Shown: positions 1 through 8,024, counted from the stretch's first letter. The stretch: 9,492 nt of DNA from an uncultured Collinsella sp. (GCA_958349325.1 CATWCP010000037.1:1-9492); one strand, 5' to 3'. Numbers and translations: made by a program. Notes: generated by a model not told the origin, from the letters alone.

Positions 1-2987
1 TGAGGCCGATCCCGTTTTCGCAGCTGATGAACTGGATCATCGAGGAGCACAAGACTCAGGGCGCCATCTTTGGCGTGCGCAAGATGGTCACGACCAACCA
101 AGAGGGCGCGCTTCCCATTTTTGACGAGCGCATCGAGACCCCGTTTGGCCCGGCCGCCGGTCCCAATACGCAGCTTGCCCAGAACATCGTGGCATCCTAC
201 GTGGCCGGCTCCCGCTTCTTTGAGCTCAAGACCGTTCAGGTGATGGACGGCGAGGAGCTCTCCAAGTGCGTTAACAAGCCCTGTATCGTGGCGCAGGACG
301 AGTGCTACAACTGCGAGTGGTCGACCGAGCTTGAGGTTCCGCAGGCCTTTGCCGAGTACGTGAAGGCATGGTTTGCCTGCCACCTGATTGCTCGCGAGTA
401 TGGTCTGGGCAGCCCGGACGGCTTTGTCTTTAACATGTCCGTGGGCTATGACCTCGAGGGCATCAAGAGCCCCAAGGTCGACGCCTACATCGAGGGCATG
501 AAGGACGCCAGCGGCTCCGAGGTTTGGAACGAGTGCCGCACGTGGGCGCTCGCTAACCTTGACAAGTTTGAGCATGTCGACGCCGCATTTGTCGAATCCA
601 TCCCGGCGCGCGTCTCCAACTCCATTACCGAGTCCACGCTGCATGGCTGCCCGCCGGCGGAGATCGAGCGCATCGCGACCTATCTGATTACCGAGAAGGG
701 TCTCAACACCTACATCAAGTGCAACCCCACGCTGCTGGGCTATGAGTTTGCCCGCCAGCGCCTCAACGAGCTGGGCTTTGACTACATCGTCTTCGATGAC
801 ACGCACTTCCGCGAGGACCTGCAGTGGGCCGATGCCGTGCCTATGTTCGAGCGCCTGATTGCCCTGTGCGCCGAGCGCGGCCTGGAGTTTGGCGTCAAGC
901 TGACCAACACGTTCCCCGTCGACGTGACGAGGAACGAGCTGCCCTCCACCGAGATGTACATGTCCGGCCGTTCGCTGTTCTCGCTGACCATCGAGGCTGC
1001 CCGCCGCATTACCGAGCAGTTCGATGGCAAACTACGCATTAGCTACTCTGGCGGTGCCACGGTCTACAACATCCGCGCCCTGTACGATGCCGGCATTTGG
1101 CCCGTTACCCTGGCGACCGACGTGCTCAAGCCCGGTGGCTACGAGCGCTTTAGCCAGATGGCCGGCGAGTTTACCGACCTGGATGGCAAGCCGTTCGCGG
1201 GCGTCTCTCTCGAGGCCGTGACCGCGATCCAGTCCGACTCGCTCACCAACCCGCTCTACAAGAAGCCGCTGCGCCCGCTGCCCGACCGCAAGGTCGCCGG
1301 CAAGAGCCCGCTTTCCGACTGCTTTACCACGCCGTGCCGCACGAGCTGCCCCATCCAGCAGGATATTCCCGCCTACTTGGCGGCTGTTGACGAGGGCCGC
1401 TACGAGGACGCACTCAACATCATCATCGAGCGCAACGCCCTGCCGTTCATTACCGGCACTATCTGCCCGCATCCCTGCGGCCGTGCCTGCGAGCGTGCGT
1501 TCTACGAGCCCGAGGGCGCCCAGATCCGCGCCAGCAAGCTCAAGGCCGCCCGCGAGGCCATGACCGCCGTGCTGCCCAAGCTGCGCGCCCAGGCCATCGC
1601 CAACGACGGCGAGCGCAACGTTGCCGTTATCGGCGGCGGCCCGGCCGGCCTGGCGACGGCGTTCTTCCTGACGCGCGCTGGCGTGCCCGTCACCATCTTC
1701 GAGGCCCGCGATTCGCTCGGCGGCGTGGTCCGTCACGTCATCCCCGAGTTCCGCATTGCGAGCGATGACATCTCCCACGATGCCGAGCTCTGCCTGGCCT
1801 TTGGTGCCAAGGTGCAGCTCAATGCCCGCGTGGAGTCCATTGACGAGCTCAAGGCCCAGGGCTTTACCGACGTGGTCGTGGCCACCGGCGCCTGGATGCC
1901 CGGCTCTGCGGGCCTGGGCGAGGATGCCGAGCTCGACGTGCTGGAGTTCCTCGAGGCCGCCAAGAGGGGCGAGAAGCTCGAGCTGGGCGAGGACGTCGTG
2001 GTCATTGGCGCCGGCAACACCGCCATGGATGCGGCCCGCGTGGCCAAGCGCCTGGCTGGCGTGAAGAACGTGCGCCTGGTGTATCGCCGCACCAAGAAGC
2101 AGATGCCCGCCGACGAGGAAGAGCTTGATCTTGCTCTTGCCGACGGTGTTGAGTTCTGCGAGCTGCTGGCCCCCAAGGCGCTTAACGGCGCCGTGCTGAC
2201 CTGCGACGTCATGGAGCTTGGCGAGCCGGATGCAAGCGGCCGTCGCAGCCCCGTCGCCACGGGCGAGACCGTCGAGCTTTCCGCCACCACGGTGATCTGC
2301 GCCGTGGGCGAGGGCATCGATGCCAGCCTGTACGATGCCGCGGGTGTCGAGCACGACCGTCGCGGCCGTCTTGCCGCCACCTCCACCGGCGTCGAGGGCG
2401 TTTGGGCTGCCGGCGACTGCCGTCGCGGTCCTGCCACCGTGGTCGAGGCTATCGCCGATGCCGCCGAGGTCGCCCGTGCCATCGCCGGTGTGGACTTTAA
2501 CAAGTACGCCGACTGCAACGAGCAGGCCGGCCGCGAGGACACCTGCTACGAGCGCAAGGGGTCGCTGTGCCGCGACAAGCGCAACTGCACCAAGACCCGC
2601 TGCCTGGGCTGCGGCTCGGTGTGCGAGGTCTGCTGCGACGTGTGCCCCAACCGCGCCAACGTGGCAATTAAGGTGCCGGGCCTGGCCAAGCATCAGGTCG
2701 TCCATGTCGACGGCATGTGCAACGAGTGCGGCAACTGCGCCGTGTTCTGTCCCTACCAGGAGGGTCGCCCCTACAAGGACAAGCTCACCCTGTTCTGGAG
2801 CGAGCAGGACATGGAGAACTCCGAGAACGAGGGCTTCCTGGCCGTGGACGAGGACCACTTTAAGGTCCGCGTCGCCGGCACGGTCCGCACCGTCTCGGTC
2901 GATGCCGTCAACACCGGTCTTCCCGAGGCCGTCCGCCTGACCATCAGGGCCGTGCGCGACAACTATTCGTACCTTCTTAAGAAATAG
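1..2987 (+). CDS. ygfK: YgfK: DPD-like flavin/iron-sulfur reductase subunit (annotated 'putative selenate reductase')
   Basis: About 995 residues. The frame is open to base 1 and reads ?TG then RPIPFSQLMNWI; E. coli YgfK has MRPIPF near its start, so the start codon probably lost only its first base to the window edge. The ATG at 27 is internal. Domains seen: an FMN-type TIM barrel (about 40-430) with FGPAAGP at 49-55, ELKTVQ, KCNPTLLGY and an SGG loop at 350-352; a helical GltD-like iron-sulfur region with Cys 441, 446, 450, 489, 493, 497; FAD motif GGGPAG at 545-550; NAD(P) motif GAGNTA at 670-675; a second FAD motif WAAGDC; then two C-terminal Cys groups, 868/871/875 onward and 907/910/913/917. 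This is the part list of dihydropyrimidine dehydrogenase with the barrel moved to the N-terminus. The family is tied by context to selenium-dependent molybdenum hydroxylases and purine breakdown; the selenate reductase name is historical. Inferred role: a cytoplasmic NAD(P)H-linked electron module, perhaps itself reducing a purine ring. First gene of the operon in view. Confidence 0.9.
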   Translation, partial: RPIPFSQLMNWIIEEHKTQGAIFGVRKMVTTNQEGALPIFDERIETPFGPAAGPNTQLAQNIVASYVAGSRFFELKTVQVMDGEELSKCVNKPCIVAQDECYNCEWSTELEVPQAFAEYVKAWFACHLIAREYGLGSPDGFVFNMSVGYDLEGIKSPKVDAYIEGMKDASGSEVWNECRTWALANLDKFEHVDAAFVESIPARVSNSITESTLHGCPPAEIERIATYLITEKGLNTYIKCNPTLLGYEFARQRLNELGFDYIVFDDTHFREDLQWADAVPMFERLIALCAERGLEFGVKLTNTFPVDVTRNELPSTEMYMSGRSLFSLTIEAARRITEQFDGKLRISYSGGATVYNIRALYDAGIWPVTLATDVLKPGGYERFSQMAGEFTDLDGKPFAGVSLEAVTAIQSDSLTNPLYKKPLRPLPDRKVAGKSPLSDCFTTPCRTSCPIQQDIPAYLAAVDEGRYEDALNIIIERNALPFITGTICPHPCGRACERAFYEPEGAQIRASKLKAAREAMTAVLPKLRAQAIANDGERNVAVIGGGPAGLATAFFLTRAGVPVTIFEARDSLGGVVRHVIPEFRIASDDISHDAELCLAFGAKVQLNARVESIDELKAQGFTDVVVATGAWMPGSAGLGEDAELDVLEFLEAAKRGEKLELGEDVVVIGAGNTAMDAARVAKRLAGVKNVRLVYRRTKKQMPADEEELDLALADGVEFCELLAPKALNGAVLTCDVMELGEPDASGRRSPVATGETVELSATTVICAVGEGIDASLYDAAGVEHDRRGRLAATSTGVEGVWAAGDCRRGPATVVEAIADAAEVARAIAGVDFNKYADCNEQAGREDTCYERKGSLCRDKRNCTKTRCLGCGSVCEVCCDVCPNRANVAIKVPGLAKHQVVHVDGMCNECGNCAVFCPYQEGRPYKDKLTLFWSEQDMENSENEGFLAVDEDHFKVRVAGTVRTVSVDAVNTGLPEAVRLTIRAVRDNYSYLLKK

Positions 2988-2998
2988 GCGAGTCTCTT

Positions 2999-3478
2999 AT
3001 GGCCAAATCCATTCAACATAACGTGGCCTACGTTGCCTGCGGAAGTGGTTGCGCCTCCGCAGGCGGCGACGCCCGCTGCAGCGAAGGCTGCATTGGCTGT
3101 GGCGCCTGCGTCACGGCCTGCCCCCACGGCGCTATTGCGCTGGTCGATGGCATCGCCCGCGTGGATCGCTCCAAGTGCACGGGCTGTGGCCTGTGCGGCA
3201 TGGCGTGCCCGCAGCGCGTGATTGCCTTCGTTCCCGGCTACCAGAACATTCTGGTGCGCTGCAACAACACCGATAAGGGCGCCATTGCGCGCAAGATCTG
3301 CGACACGAGCTGCATCGGTTGCGGCATGTGCGCCAAAAAGTGCCCTGCCGGCGCTATCCGCATCGAGGACAACTGCGCCCATATCGACGGCGTGGACTGC
3401 CTGTCGTGCGGCATGTGCGCCGTCGTCTGCCCTCATGGCGCCATCCACGACCGCACCGGCATCGCCGCCGGCGTGTAG
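2999..3478 (+). CDS. Four-cluster 4Fe-4S ferredoxin, RnfB C-terminus-like
   Basis: A 159-residue soluble protein with four complete CxxCxxCxxxCP motifs: Cys 31/34/37/41, 60/63/66/70, 105/108/111/115 and 134/137/140/144. Most are followed by HGAI or AGAI, as in bacterial 2[4Fe-4S] ferredoxins. The middle stretch CNNTDKGAIARKICDTSCIG resembles the ferredoxin part of RnfB, but no membrane anchor or N-terminal RnfB cluster domain is present. Extra cysteines lie at 14, 18, 27, 88, 101 and 126. It starts 11 bases after ygfK with a modest AGGCGAG ribosome site and ends 12 bases before xdhD, so it is almost certainly co-transcribed. The position suggests that it carries electrons between the YgfK flavins and the XdhD 2Fe-2S clusters; that partner choice is inferred. 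The iron-sulfur assignment itself is secure. Confidence 0.9.
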   Translation: MAKSIQHNVAYVACGSGCASAGGDARCSEGCIGCGACVTACPHGAIALVDGIARVDRSKCTGCGLCGMACPQRVIAFVPGYQNILVRCNNTDKGAIARKICDTSCIGCGMCAKKCPAGAIRIEDNCAHIDGVDCLSCGMCAVVCPHGAIHDRTGIAAGV

Positions 3479-3490
3479 AAGGGAATCACC

Positions 3491-6268
3491 ATGGCACAGG
3501 AATTCACTTTTACCGTTAACGGCGTCGAGCGCACGACGACTCAAAACAAACCGCTGCTGCGCTACCTGCGCGACGACCTGCACATTCACTCCGCCAAGGA
3601 CGGCTGCTCCGAGGGCGCCTGCGGTACCTGCACCATTCATGTGGACGGTGCGGCTGTCAAGGCGTGCGTGCTGACCACCGCTCTTGCCGCCGGTCGCAAC
3701 ATCGTGACCGTCGAGGGCCTGCCCCAGGACGTGCGCGAGGCCTTTGTGTACGCCTTTGGCGCCGTGGGCGCCGTGCAGTGCGGTTTTTGCATCCCCGGCA
3801 TGGTCATGGCGGGTGCAGCGCTCATCGCCGAGGACCCCGAGCCCACCGAGGAGCAGATCAAATACGCCATTCGCGGTAACGTCTGCCGTTGCACCGGCTA
3901 CAAAAAGATTATCGAGGGCATCTCGCTGGCCGCTGCGGTGCTCCGCGGCGAAAAGCAGATCGACGAAGACCTGGAGCGCGGCGACGACTACGGCGTGGGC
4001 AAGCGCGCCTTCCGTATCGACGTGCGCAAGAAGGTGCTCGGCGAGGGCAAGTATCCCGACGACATCGACGAGCTCGATCAGCCGGGTCTGACCTACGCCA
4101 GCGCCGTGCGCTCCAAGTATCCGCGCGCCCGCGTGCTCTCCATCGATACCTCCAAGGCCGAGGCCCTGCCCGGTGTGGTGGGCATTCTGCGCGCCGAGGA
4201 CGTGCCGGTCAACCAGGTCGGCCACCTTATCCAGGACTGGGACGTCATGATCGCCCAGGGCGATATCACCCGCTGCGTGGGCGATGCCATTGTACTGGTG
4301 GTTGCCGAGGACGAGGCGACGCTCGAGAAGGCCAAGAAGCTCGTAAAGATTGATTACGAGCCGCTGGAGCCCGTGCGCAACATCGCCGAGGCCAGGTCTG
4401 CCGACGCCCCGCGCCTGCACGACAGCTTCTTTGCCTTTGGCAACACGGTGGAGCTCAAGGACAACGTGTGCCAGAGCCGTCACGTGACGCGCGGTGACGC
4501 CGCCAAGGCGCTGGCAGAGAGCGCGTTTACCGTGACGCAGCGCTTTACCACGCCCTTTACCGAGCATGCCTTCTTGGAGCCCGAGTGCGCTGTCGCCTTC
4601 CCGTACAAGAACGGCGTCAAGGTGCAGTCGACCGACCAGGGTGCCTACGACACACGCAAAGAGTGCGCCCACATGTTTGGCTGGGATAGCGAACCCGAGC
4701 GCGTGGTCGTCGAGACCATGCTCGTGGGTGGCGGCTTTGGCGGTAAGGAGGACGTGTCCATCCAGCACCTGGCCGCGCTCGCCGCATATAAGTTCCAGCG
4801 TCCTGTGAAGTGCAAGCTCACGCGTGCCGAGTCGCTCGCTTTCCATCCCAAGCGCCATGCCATGGACGGTACCTTTACGCTGGGCTGCGACGCCGAGGGC
4901 AACTTTACCGGTCTGGACTGCGAGATCAACTTTGACACCGGCGCCTACGCGTCGCTGTGCGGCCCGGTGCTCGAGCGCGCCTGCACGCATGCCGTCGGCC
5001 CCTACAAGTACCAGAACACCGACATTCGCGGTTTTGGCTACTACACCAACAACCCGCCCGCCGGCGCGTACCGCGGCTTTGGCGTTTGCCAGTCCGAGTT
5101 TGCGCTCGAGAGCCTGATCGACCTGCTGGCAGAGAAGGTCGGCCTGGATCCGTGGGAGATTCGTTACCGTAATGCCATCGAGCCGGGTGAGGTTTTGCCC
5201 AACGGCCAGATCGCCGATTGCTCCACGGCGCTGAAGGAGACGCTGCTCGAGGTCAAGGATGCCTACTATGCGCATCCCGGACACGCCGGTATCGCCTGCG
5301 CCATGAAGAACGCCGGCGTGGGCGTGGGCCTGCCCGATGCCGGCCGCTGCAAGATCCGCATCGAGAACGGCGTGGCCGTGGTCTATGCCGCCACGTCCGA
5401 CATCGGCCAGGGCTGCAACACCGTCTTTTTGCAGGACGTTGCCGAGGCATGCGGCCTGCCGCTGAGCTGCATCGCCAACGGCGAGTGCTCCACCGAGAAC
5501 GCTCCCGACTCCGGCACCACGTCTGGTTCGCGTCAGACGGTCGTGACCGGCGAGGCCGTGCGCGGCGCCGCCTTCCTGCTGCGCGATGCCATGCTTGACA
5601 TCGAGGCCGGCAAGCCCGCGCCCGATGCTCCCGTGAGTGCGCATGGCGACGGCGTCAAGATCGAGTACGACGACGGTCACGCCTATCAGCTGCGTACACA
5701 GGAACTCGTCGCCGGCCAGGGTATGCATCCTCAGGATCCCGCGGCCGCCATCAAGGCACTCGAGGGATGCGAGTTTGGCTACGTGTACCTGGAGCCGACC
5801 GACAAGCTGGGTGCGGATGTTCCCAACCCCAAGAGCCACATCTGCTACGGCTTTGCCACGCATGTGGTCATTTTGGATGATGACGGCCGCGTGAGCGAGG
5901 TCTATGCCGCGCACGATTCCGGCAAGGTGGTCAACCCCATCTCCATCCAGGGTCAGATCGAAGGCGGCGTGCTCATGGGTATGGGCTATGCGCTTACTGA
6001 GGACTGGCCGCTCAAGGACTGCGTGCCCCAGGCAAGGTACGGTACGCTCGGGTTGTTCCGTGCACCCGAGATCCCGGATATCCATGCCATCTACGTGGAG
6101 AAGGACGAGCTGCTGCCCGTGGCATACGGCGGCAAGGGCATCGGCGAGATCGCAACGATTCCCACGGCGCCCGCCGTACAGAACGCCTATCGCGCATTTG
6201 ACGGCAAGCTGCGTCCCGATCTGCCCATGGTGGATACGCCCTACAGCCGCGTTCGCAACCGCGGGTAG
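3491..6268 (+). CDS. xdhD: XdhD-type fused 2Fe-2S/molybdenum hydroxylase (selenium-dependent xanthine dehydrogenase family)
   Basis: 925 residues, close to the roughly 950 of E. coli XdhD. The N-terminal 150 residues carry both 2Fe-2S clusters of the xanthine oxidase family: Cys 39/44/47/59 (plant-type) and Cys 97/100/132/134 (CGFC...CRC). From about 170 onward is the molybdopterin-cytosine-dinucleotide domain, with GGGFGGKE at 413-420, AYRGFG at 526-531 (its Arg matches the substrate-binding Arg of animal xanthine oxidase), GQG at 639-641 and the C-terminal GIGE whose Glu886 matches the catalytic base. There is no FAD domain between them, so another protein must exchange electrons. Neighbourhood with ygfK is typical of the selenium-dependent group, in which a labile Se ligand is thought to sit on Mo; no selenocysteine codon is expected or seen. 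Likely reaction: oxidation, or the reverse reduction, of xanthine, urate or a related purine. Start fixed by AGAAGGGA six bases before ATG. Last gene of the operon. Confidence 0.88.
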   Translation: MAQEFTFTVNGVERTTTQNKPLLRYLRDDLHIHSAKDGCSEGACGTCTIHVDGAAVKACVLTTALAAGRNIVTVEGLPQDVREAFVYAFGAVGAVQCGFCIPGMVMAGAALIAEDPEPTEEQIKYAIRGNVCRCTGYKKIIEGISLAAAVLRGEKQIDEDLERGDDYGVGKRAFRIDVRKKVLGEGKYPDDIDELDQPGLTYASAVRSKYPRARVLSIDTSKAEALPGVVGILRAEDVPVNQVGHLIQDWDVMIAQGDITRCVGDAIVLVVAEDEATLEKAKKLVKIDYEPLEPVRNIAEARSADAPRLHDSFFAFGNTVELKDNVCQSRHVTRGDAAKALAESAFTVTQRFTTPFTEHAFLEPECAVAFPYKNGVKVQSTDQGAYDTRKECAHMFGWDSEPERVVVETMLVGGGFGGKEDVSIQHLAALAAYKFQRPVKCKLTRAESLAFHPKRHAMDGTFTLGCDAEGNFTGLDCEINFDTGAYASLCGPVLERACTHAVGPYKYQNTDIRGFGYYTNNPPAGAYRGFGVCQSEFALESLIDLLAEKVGLDPWEIRYRNAIEPGEVLPNGQIADCSTALKETLLEVKDAYYAHPGHAGIACAMKNAGVGVGLPDAGRCKIRIENGVAVVYAATSDIGQGCNTVFLQDVAEACGLPLSCIANGECSTENAPDSGTTSGSRQTVVTGEAVRGAAFLLRDAMLDIEAGKPAPDAPVSAHGDGVKIEYDDGHAYQLRTQELVAGQGMHPQDPAAAIKALEGCEFGYVYLEPTDKLGADVPNPKSHICYGFATHVVILDDDGRVSEVYAAHDSGKVVNPISIQGQIEGGVLMGMGYALTEDWPLKDCVPQARYGTLGLFRAPEIPDIHAIYVEKDELLPVAYGGKGIGEIATIPTAPAVQNAYRAFDGKLRPDLPMVDTPYSRVRNRG

Positions 6269-6337
6269 GGTGGGGCGCGGACGACCATTGCTGATGGGCT
6301 GTTCGCGCTCAACATCAACTGTATATGCTGCGCCTTT

Positions 6338-6373
6338 GGCCCCGGCCCCATCGCGAGCCGGAGCCTTTTGTTT
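6338..6373 (+). terminator. Intrinsic terminator of the ygfK-ferredoxin-xdhD operon
   Basis: GGCCCCGGC (6338-6346) pairs with GCCGGAGCC (6357-6365), a 9-bp stem with one C/A mismatch and a 10-base loop, followed directly by TTTTGTTT. It lies 69 bases after the xdhD stop codon, in the right orientation to end the operon. Confidence 0.65.
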
Positions 6374-6490
6374 GGAGCGGAAACTGTGACCCGGAATTGC
6401 CACTCGGAATGGGACGTGCTTTCCGGATGGCATGCTTGGCGGAAACTACGGCCCAGTTTTTGGCTCCAGAACGGGATACAGTTTCCGGAA
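6371..6490. repeat. Cluster of nested imperfect palindromic repeats, upstream copy
   Basis: Two pairs of arms lie one inside the other. Outer: GGAAACTGTGACCCG (6379-6393) against CGGGATACAGTTTCC (6473-6487), 13 of 15 pairing. Inner: TGGGACGTGCTTTCCG (6410-6425) against CGGAAACTACGGCCCA (about 6439-6454), 13 of 16 pairing. The inner unit matches the palindromes on the far side of the ATPase gene (8025-8130); the stretch CTCGGAATGGGACGyGCTTTCC differs there at one base of 22. Probably a dispersed chromosomal repeat of the REP/MITE sort. No transposase or clear target duplication is seen. Confidence 0.6.
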
Positions 6491-6503
6491 CGGTCCACGT
6501 GCG

Positions 6504-6522
6504 GGGGTGTACCGCCCCTTTT
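6504..6522 (+). terminator. Second terminator-like hairpin
   Basis: GGGGTG (6504-6509), a three-base loop and CGCCCC (6513-6518) form a six-pair stem including one G-T pair, followed by TTTT. It stands between the operon and the ATPase promoter region, where it could insulate the ATPase gene. The three-base loop and short T run make it weaker than the 6338-6373 hairpin. Confidence 0.4.
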
Positions 6523-6533
6523 CGTGCTCCGCT

Positions 6534-6562
6534 TGTCGAATTAAGTTATAGCTAGCTATATT
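6534..6562 (+). promoter_or_regulatory. Candidate promoter of the ATPase gene
   Basis: TTGTCG (6534-6539) and TATATT (6557-6562) are separated by 17 bases, giving 4/6 and 5/6 matches to the sigma-70 -35 and -10 hexamers. Transcription would begin near 6569, in the gap of the inverted repeat. A perfect TATAAT also occurs at 6572-6577 but has no good -35 partner. Chosen by eye in an AT-rich patch, so tentative. Confidence 0.4.
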
Positions 6563-6592
6563 ATAGGAAGGTATAATATAGCTAGCTATAAC
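6545..6592. promoter_or_regulatory. Perfect 21-bp inverted repeat, probable double operator
   Basis: Bases 6545-6565 and 6572-6592 are exact reverse complements around the six-base centre GGAAGG. Each arm also holds the 14-bp palindrome TATAGCTAGCTATA (6547-6560 and 6577-6590), whose centres are 30 bp apart, close to three helical turns. Two such sites on one DNA face suit cooperative binding of a dimeric regulator. The repeat overlaps the candidate -10 box and ends 18 bases before the ATPase start codon. It could equally form an RNA or DNA hairpin. Its AT content stands out against GC-rich surroundings. Confidence 0.7.
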
Positions 6593-6595
6593 GTA

Positions 6596-6604
6596 AAGGA
6601 AGGA
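6596..6604 (+). promoter_or_regulatory. Ribosome binding site of the ATPase gene
   Basis: AAGGAAGGA lies six bases before the ATG at 6611. It decides against the out-of-frame ATG at 6604, which overlaps the site itself. Confidence 0.7.
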
Positions 6605-6610
6605 TGGTCT

Positions 6611-8002
6611 ATGTTTGTCGGAAGAACAGCGGAAATGTCCGAGCTCAATCGACTGTATGGCACGGACTCCTTTGAGATGCCTGTGATTTACGGCCGCCGT
6701 CGTGTGGGTAAAACGCGCCTTATCACAGAGTTCATCCAAGGCAAGAAGGCTATTTACTTTCAAGCTCGTCGTACCAATGCGGAGGCAAACCTGCACGGCT
6801 TTAGCCAGGCGATACTTGCAGGCTCGGTTGGTGCTGCAGGCGTGTCGTTTCGTAGTTTTGACGAAGCGTTCGATGCATTGGCCACCATGGCTCGCACGGA
6901 ACGTTTGGTTGTCGTGATTGACGAGTATCCCTATCTCGCCCAATCGAATCCCGAAATCAGCTCGTTGCTGCAAGACAAGATCGACCACTTATACAAAGAG
7001 ACCAGGCTAATGCTGATCCTATGCGGCTCGTCTCTTTCGTTTATGGAGGAACAGGTGTTGGGCTACGAGAGCCCACTATACGGTAGGCGTACGGCCCAGT
7101 TTAAGATTATGCCGCTCGATTTTACGACGACCCTCGGGTTGTGGCAGAGCATGGGTCGCGAAGACGCTGCAGTTTGCTATGGCGTGACGGGCGGCATTCC
7201 TGCATATATCGAGAAAGTCGATCCTGCCGTATCGCTCAAGGACAACATCAAACGTCTTTTTCTTACTCCTACGGGCTATCTCTTTGAGGAGCCGAGTAAC
7301 CTGCTGTTGCAAGAGTGCCGCAATCCCGAGCAATATGATGCGATTGTGCAAGCAATTGCTCAGGGGCGCTCGAGGATCTCGGAGATTGCGAGCTCTACGG
7401 GAATCCCTGCGAGCAACGTAAAGAGCTATGTGGATAAGCTGGCGTCGCTTGGGATTGTCGAGCGCGAGCTGCCCCTAAACGAGACGAGCAATAAGCGAGC
7501 CGTGTATCTGCTGAGCGACCAGATGTTTAGGTTCTGGTACAAGTTTGTTCCGCAGAACATCGGGCTGATTCAAAACGACATGGCCGAGATGGCGTATAAG
7601 CGCATTGAGCCGCACGTATCGGATTACATGGGTACGGTCTTTGAGCTTATATGCAGACAATACGTGTACGAACTCGCGCGCGCGGGCCGGCTCGACGTGG
7701 TTCCGGCGAGCGTCGGGCGCTGGTGGGGGACGGATAATCGCACGCATACGCAGGAAGAAATCGACTTAATTGTTGACGATGGCGAGGGCACTGCTCTGTT
7801 TGCGGAGTGCAAATGGCGCAATGAACCGGTGGGCGAAGACGTGCTGCAAAAGCTCGTGCACCGAAGCGAGCTCTTTAGACGGCAACGAAAAAGCTATGCA
7901 CTATTCTCAAAAAGCGGCTTTACGCAGGGATGTCGGGATGCCGCGGAGAGCAGGGGAGACGTCAAGCTGATCTCGTTTGCCGAGATGTGCGAGCGGAGAT
8001 AA
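6611..8002 (+). CDS. Archaeal-type ATPase with winged helix and DUF234 nuclease-like C-terminus
   Basis: 463 residues, full length for the ATPase_2/DUF234 class of orphan ATP-binding proteins. In order: a P-loop ATPase domain with Walker A GRRRVGKT (28-35), Walker B VVVIDEY (100-106) and LILCGSS as sensor-like strand; a helix-turn-helix region near 251-285 (ISEIASSTGIPASNVKSYVDKL); and a C-terminal DUF234 domain with Asp385 followed by Glu399-x-Lys401 (EIDLI...FAECKW), the PD-(D/E)xK nuclease-like pattern. The biochemical role of this family is not established; DNA binding or cleavage and defence or mobile-element roles are guesses. Translation of the first codons MFVGRTAEMSELNRLY is typical of the family start. 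Codon use is more mixed and GC lower by eye than in the xdhD operon, and repeats flank it on both sides, so recent acquisition is likely. It has its own promoter region and stands alone. Confidence 0.85.
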   Translation: MFVGRTAEMSELNRLYGTDSFEMPVIYGRRRVGKTRLITEFIQGKKAIYFQARRTNAEANLHGFSQAILAGSVGAAGVSFRSFDEAFDALATMARTERLVVVIDEYPYLAQSNPEISSLLQDKIDHLYKETRLMLILCGSSLSFMEEQVLGYESPLYGRRTAQFKIMPLDFTTTLGLWQSMGREDAAVCYGVTGGIPAYIEKVDPAVSLKDNIKRLFLTPTGYLFEEPSNLLLQECRNPEQYDAIVQAIAQGRSRISEIASSTGIPASNVKSYVDKLASLGIVERELPLNETSNKRAVYLLSDQMFRFWYKFVPQNIGLIQNDMAEMAYKRIEPHVSDYMGTVFELICRQYVYELARAGRLDVVPASVGRWWGTDNRTHTQEEIDLIVDDGEGTALFAECKWRNEPVGEDVLQKLVHRSELFRRQRKSYALFSKSGFTQGCRDAAESRGDVKLISFAEMCERR

Positions 8003-8024
8003 CCAAGCGCGCTCTGATGTGATG

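Noticed and set aside
1032..2858. 608-codon open frame on the - strand inside ygfK
   Set aside because: It is antisense to a gene with clear domains, its product is repetitive Ala/Gly/His/Leu-rich sequence without motifs, and long antisense frames are expected where third positions are GC-rich.
3491..6268. In-frame selenocysteine codon in xdhD
   Set aside because: The frame has no internal TGA; in this family the selenium is thought to be a labile non-protein ligand of the Mo centre.
2963..6433. 1156-codon open frame on the - strand across the ferredoxin and xdhD
   Set aside because: Same cause: a shadow of two well-supported + strand genes, with low-complexity translation and no recognisable domain.
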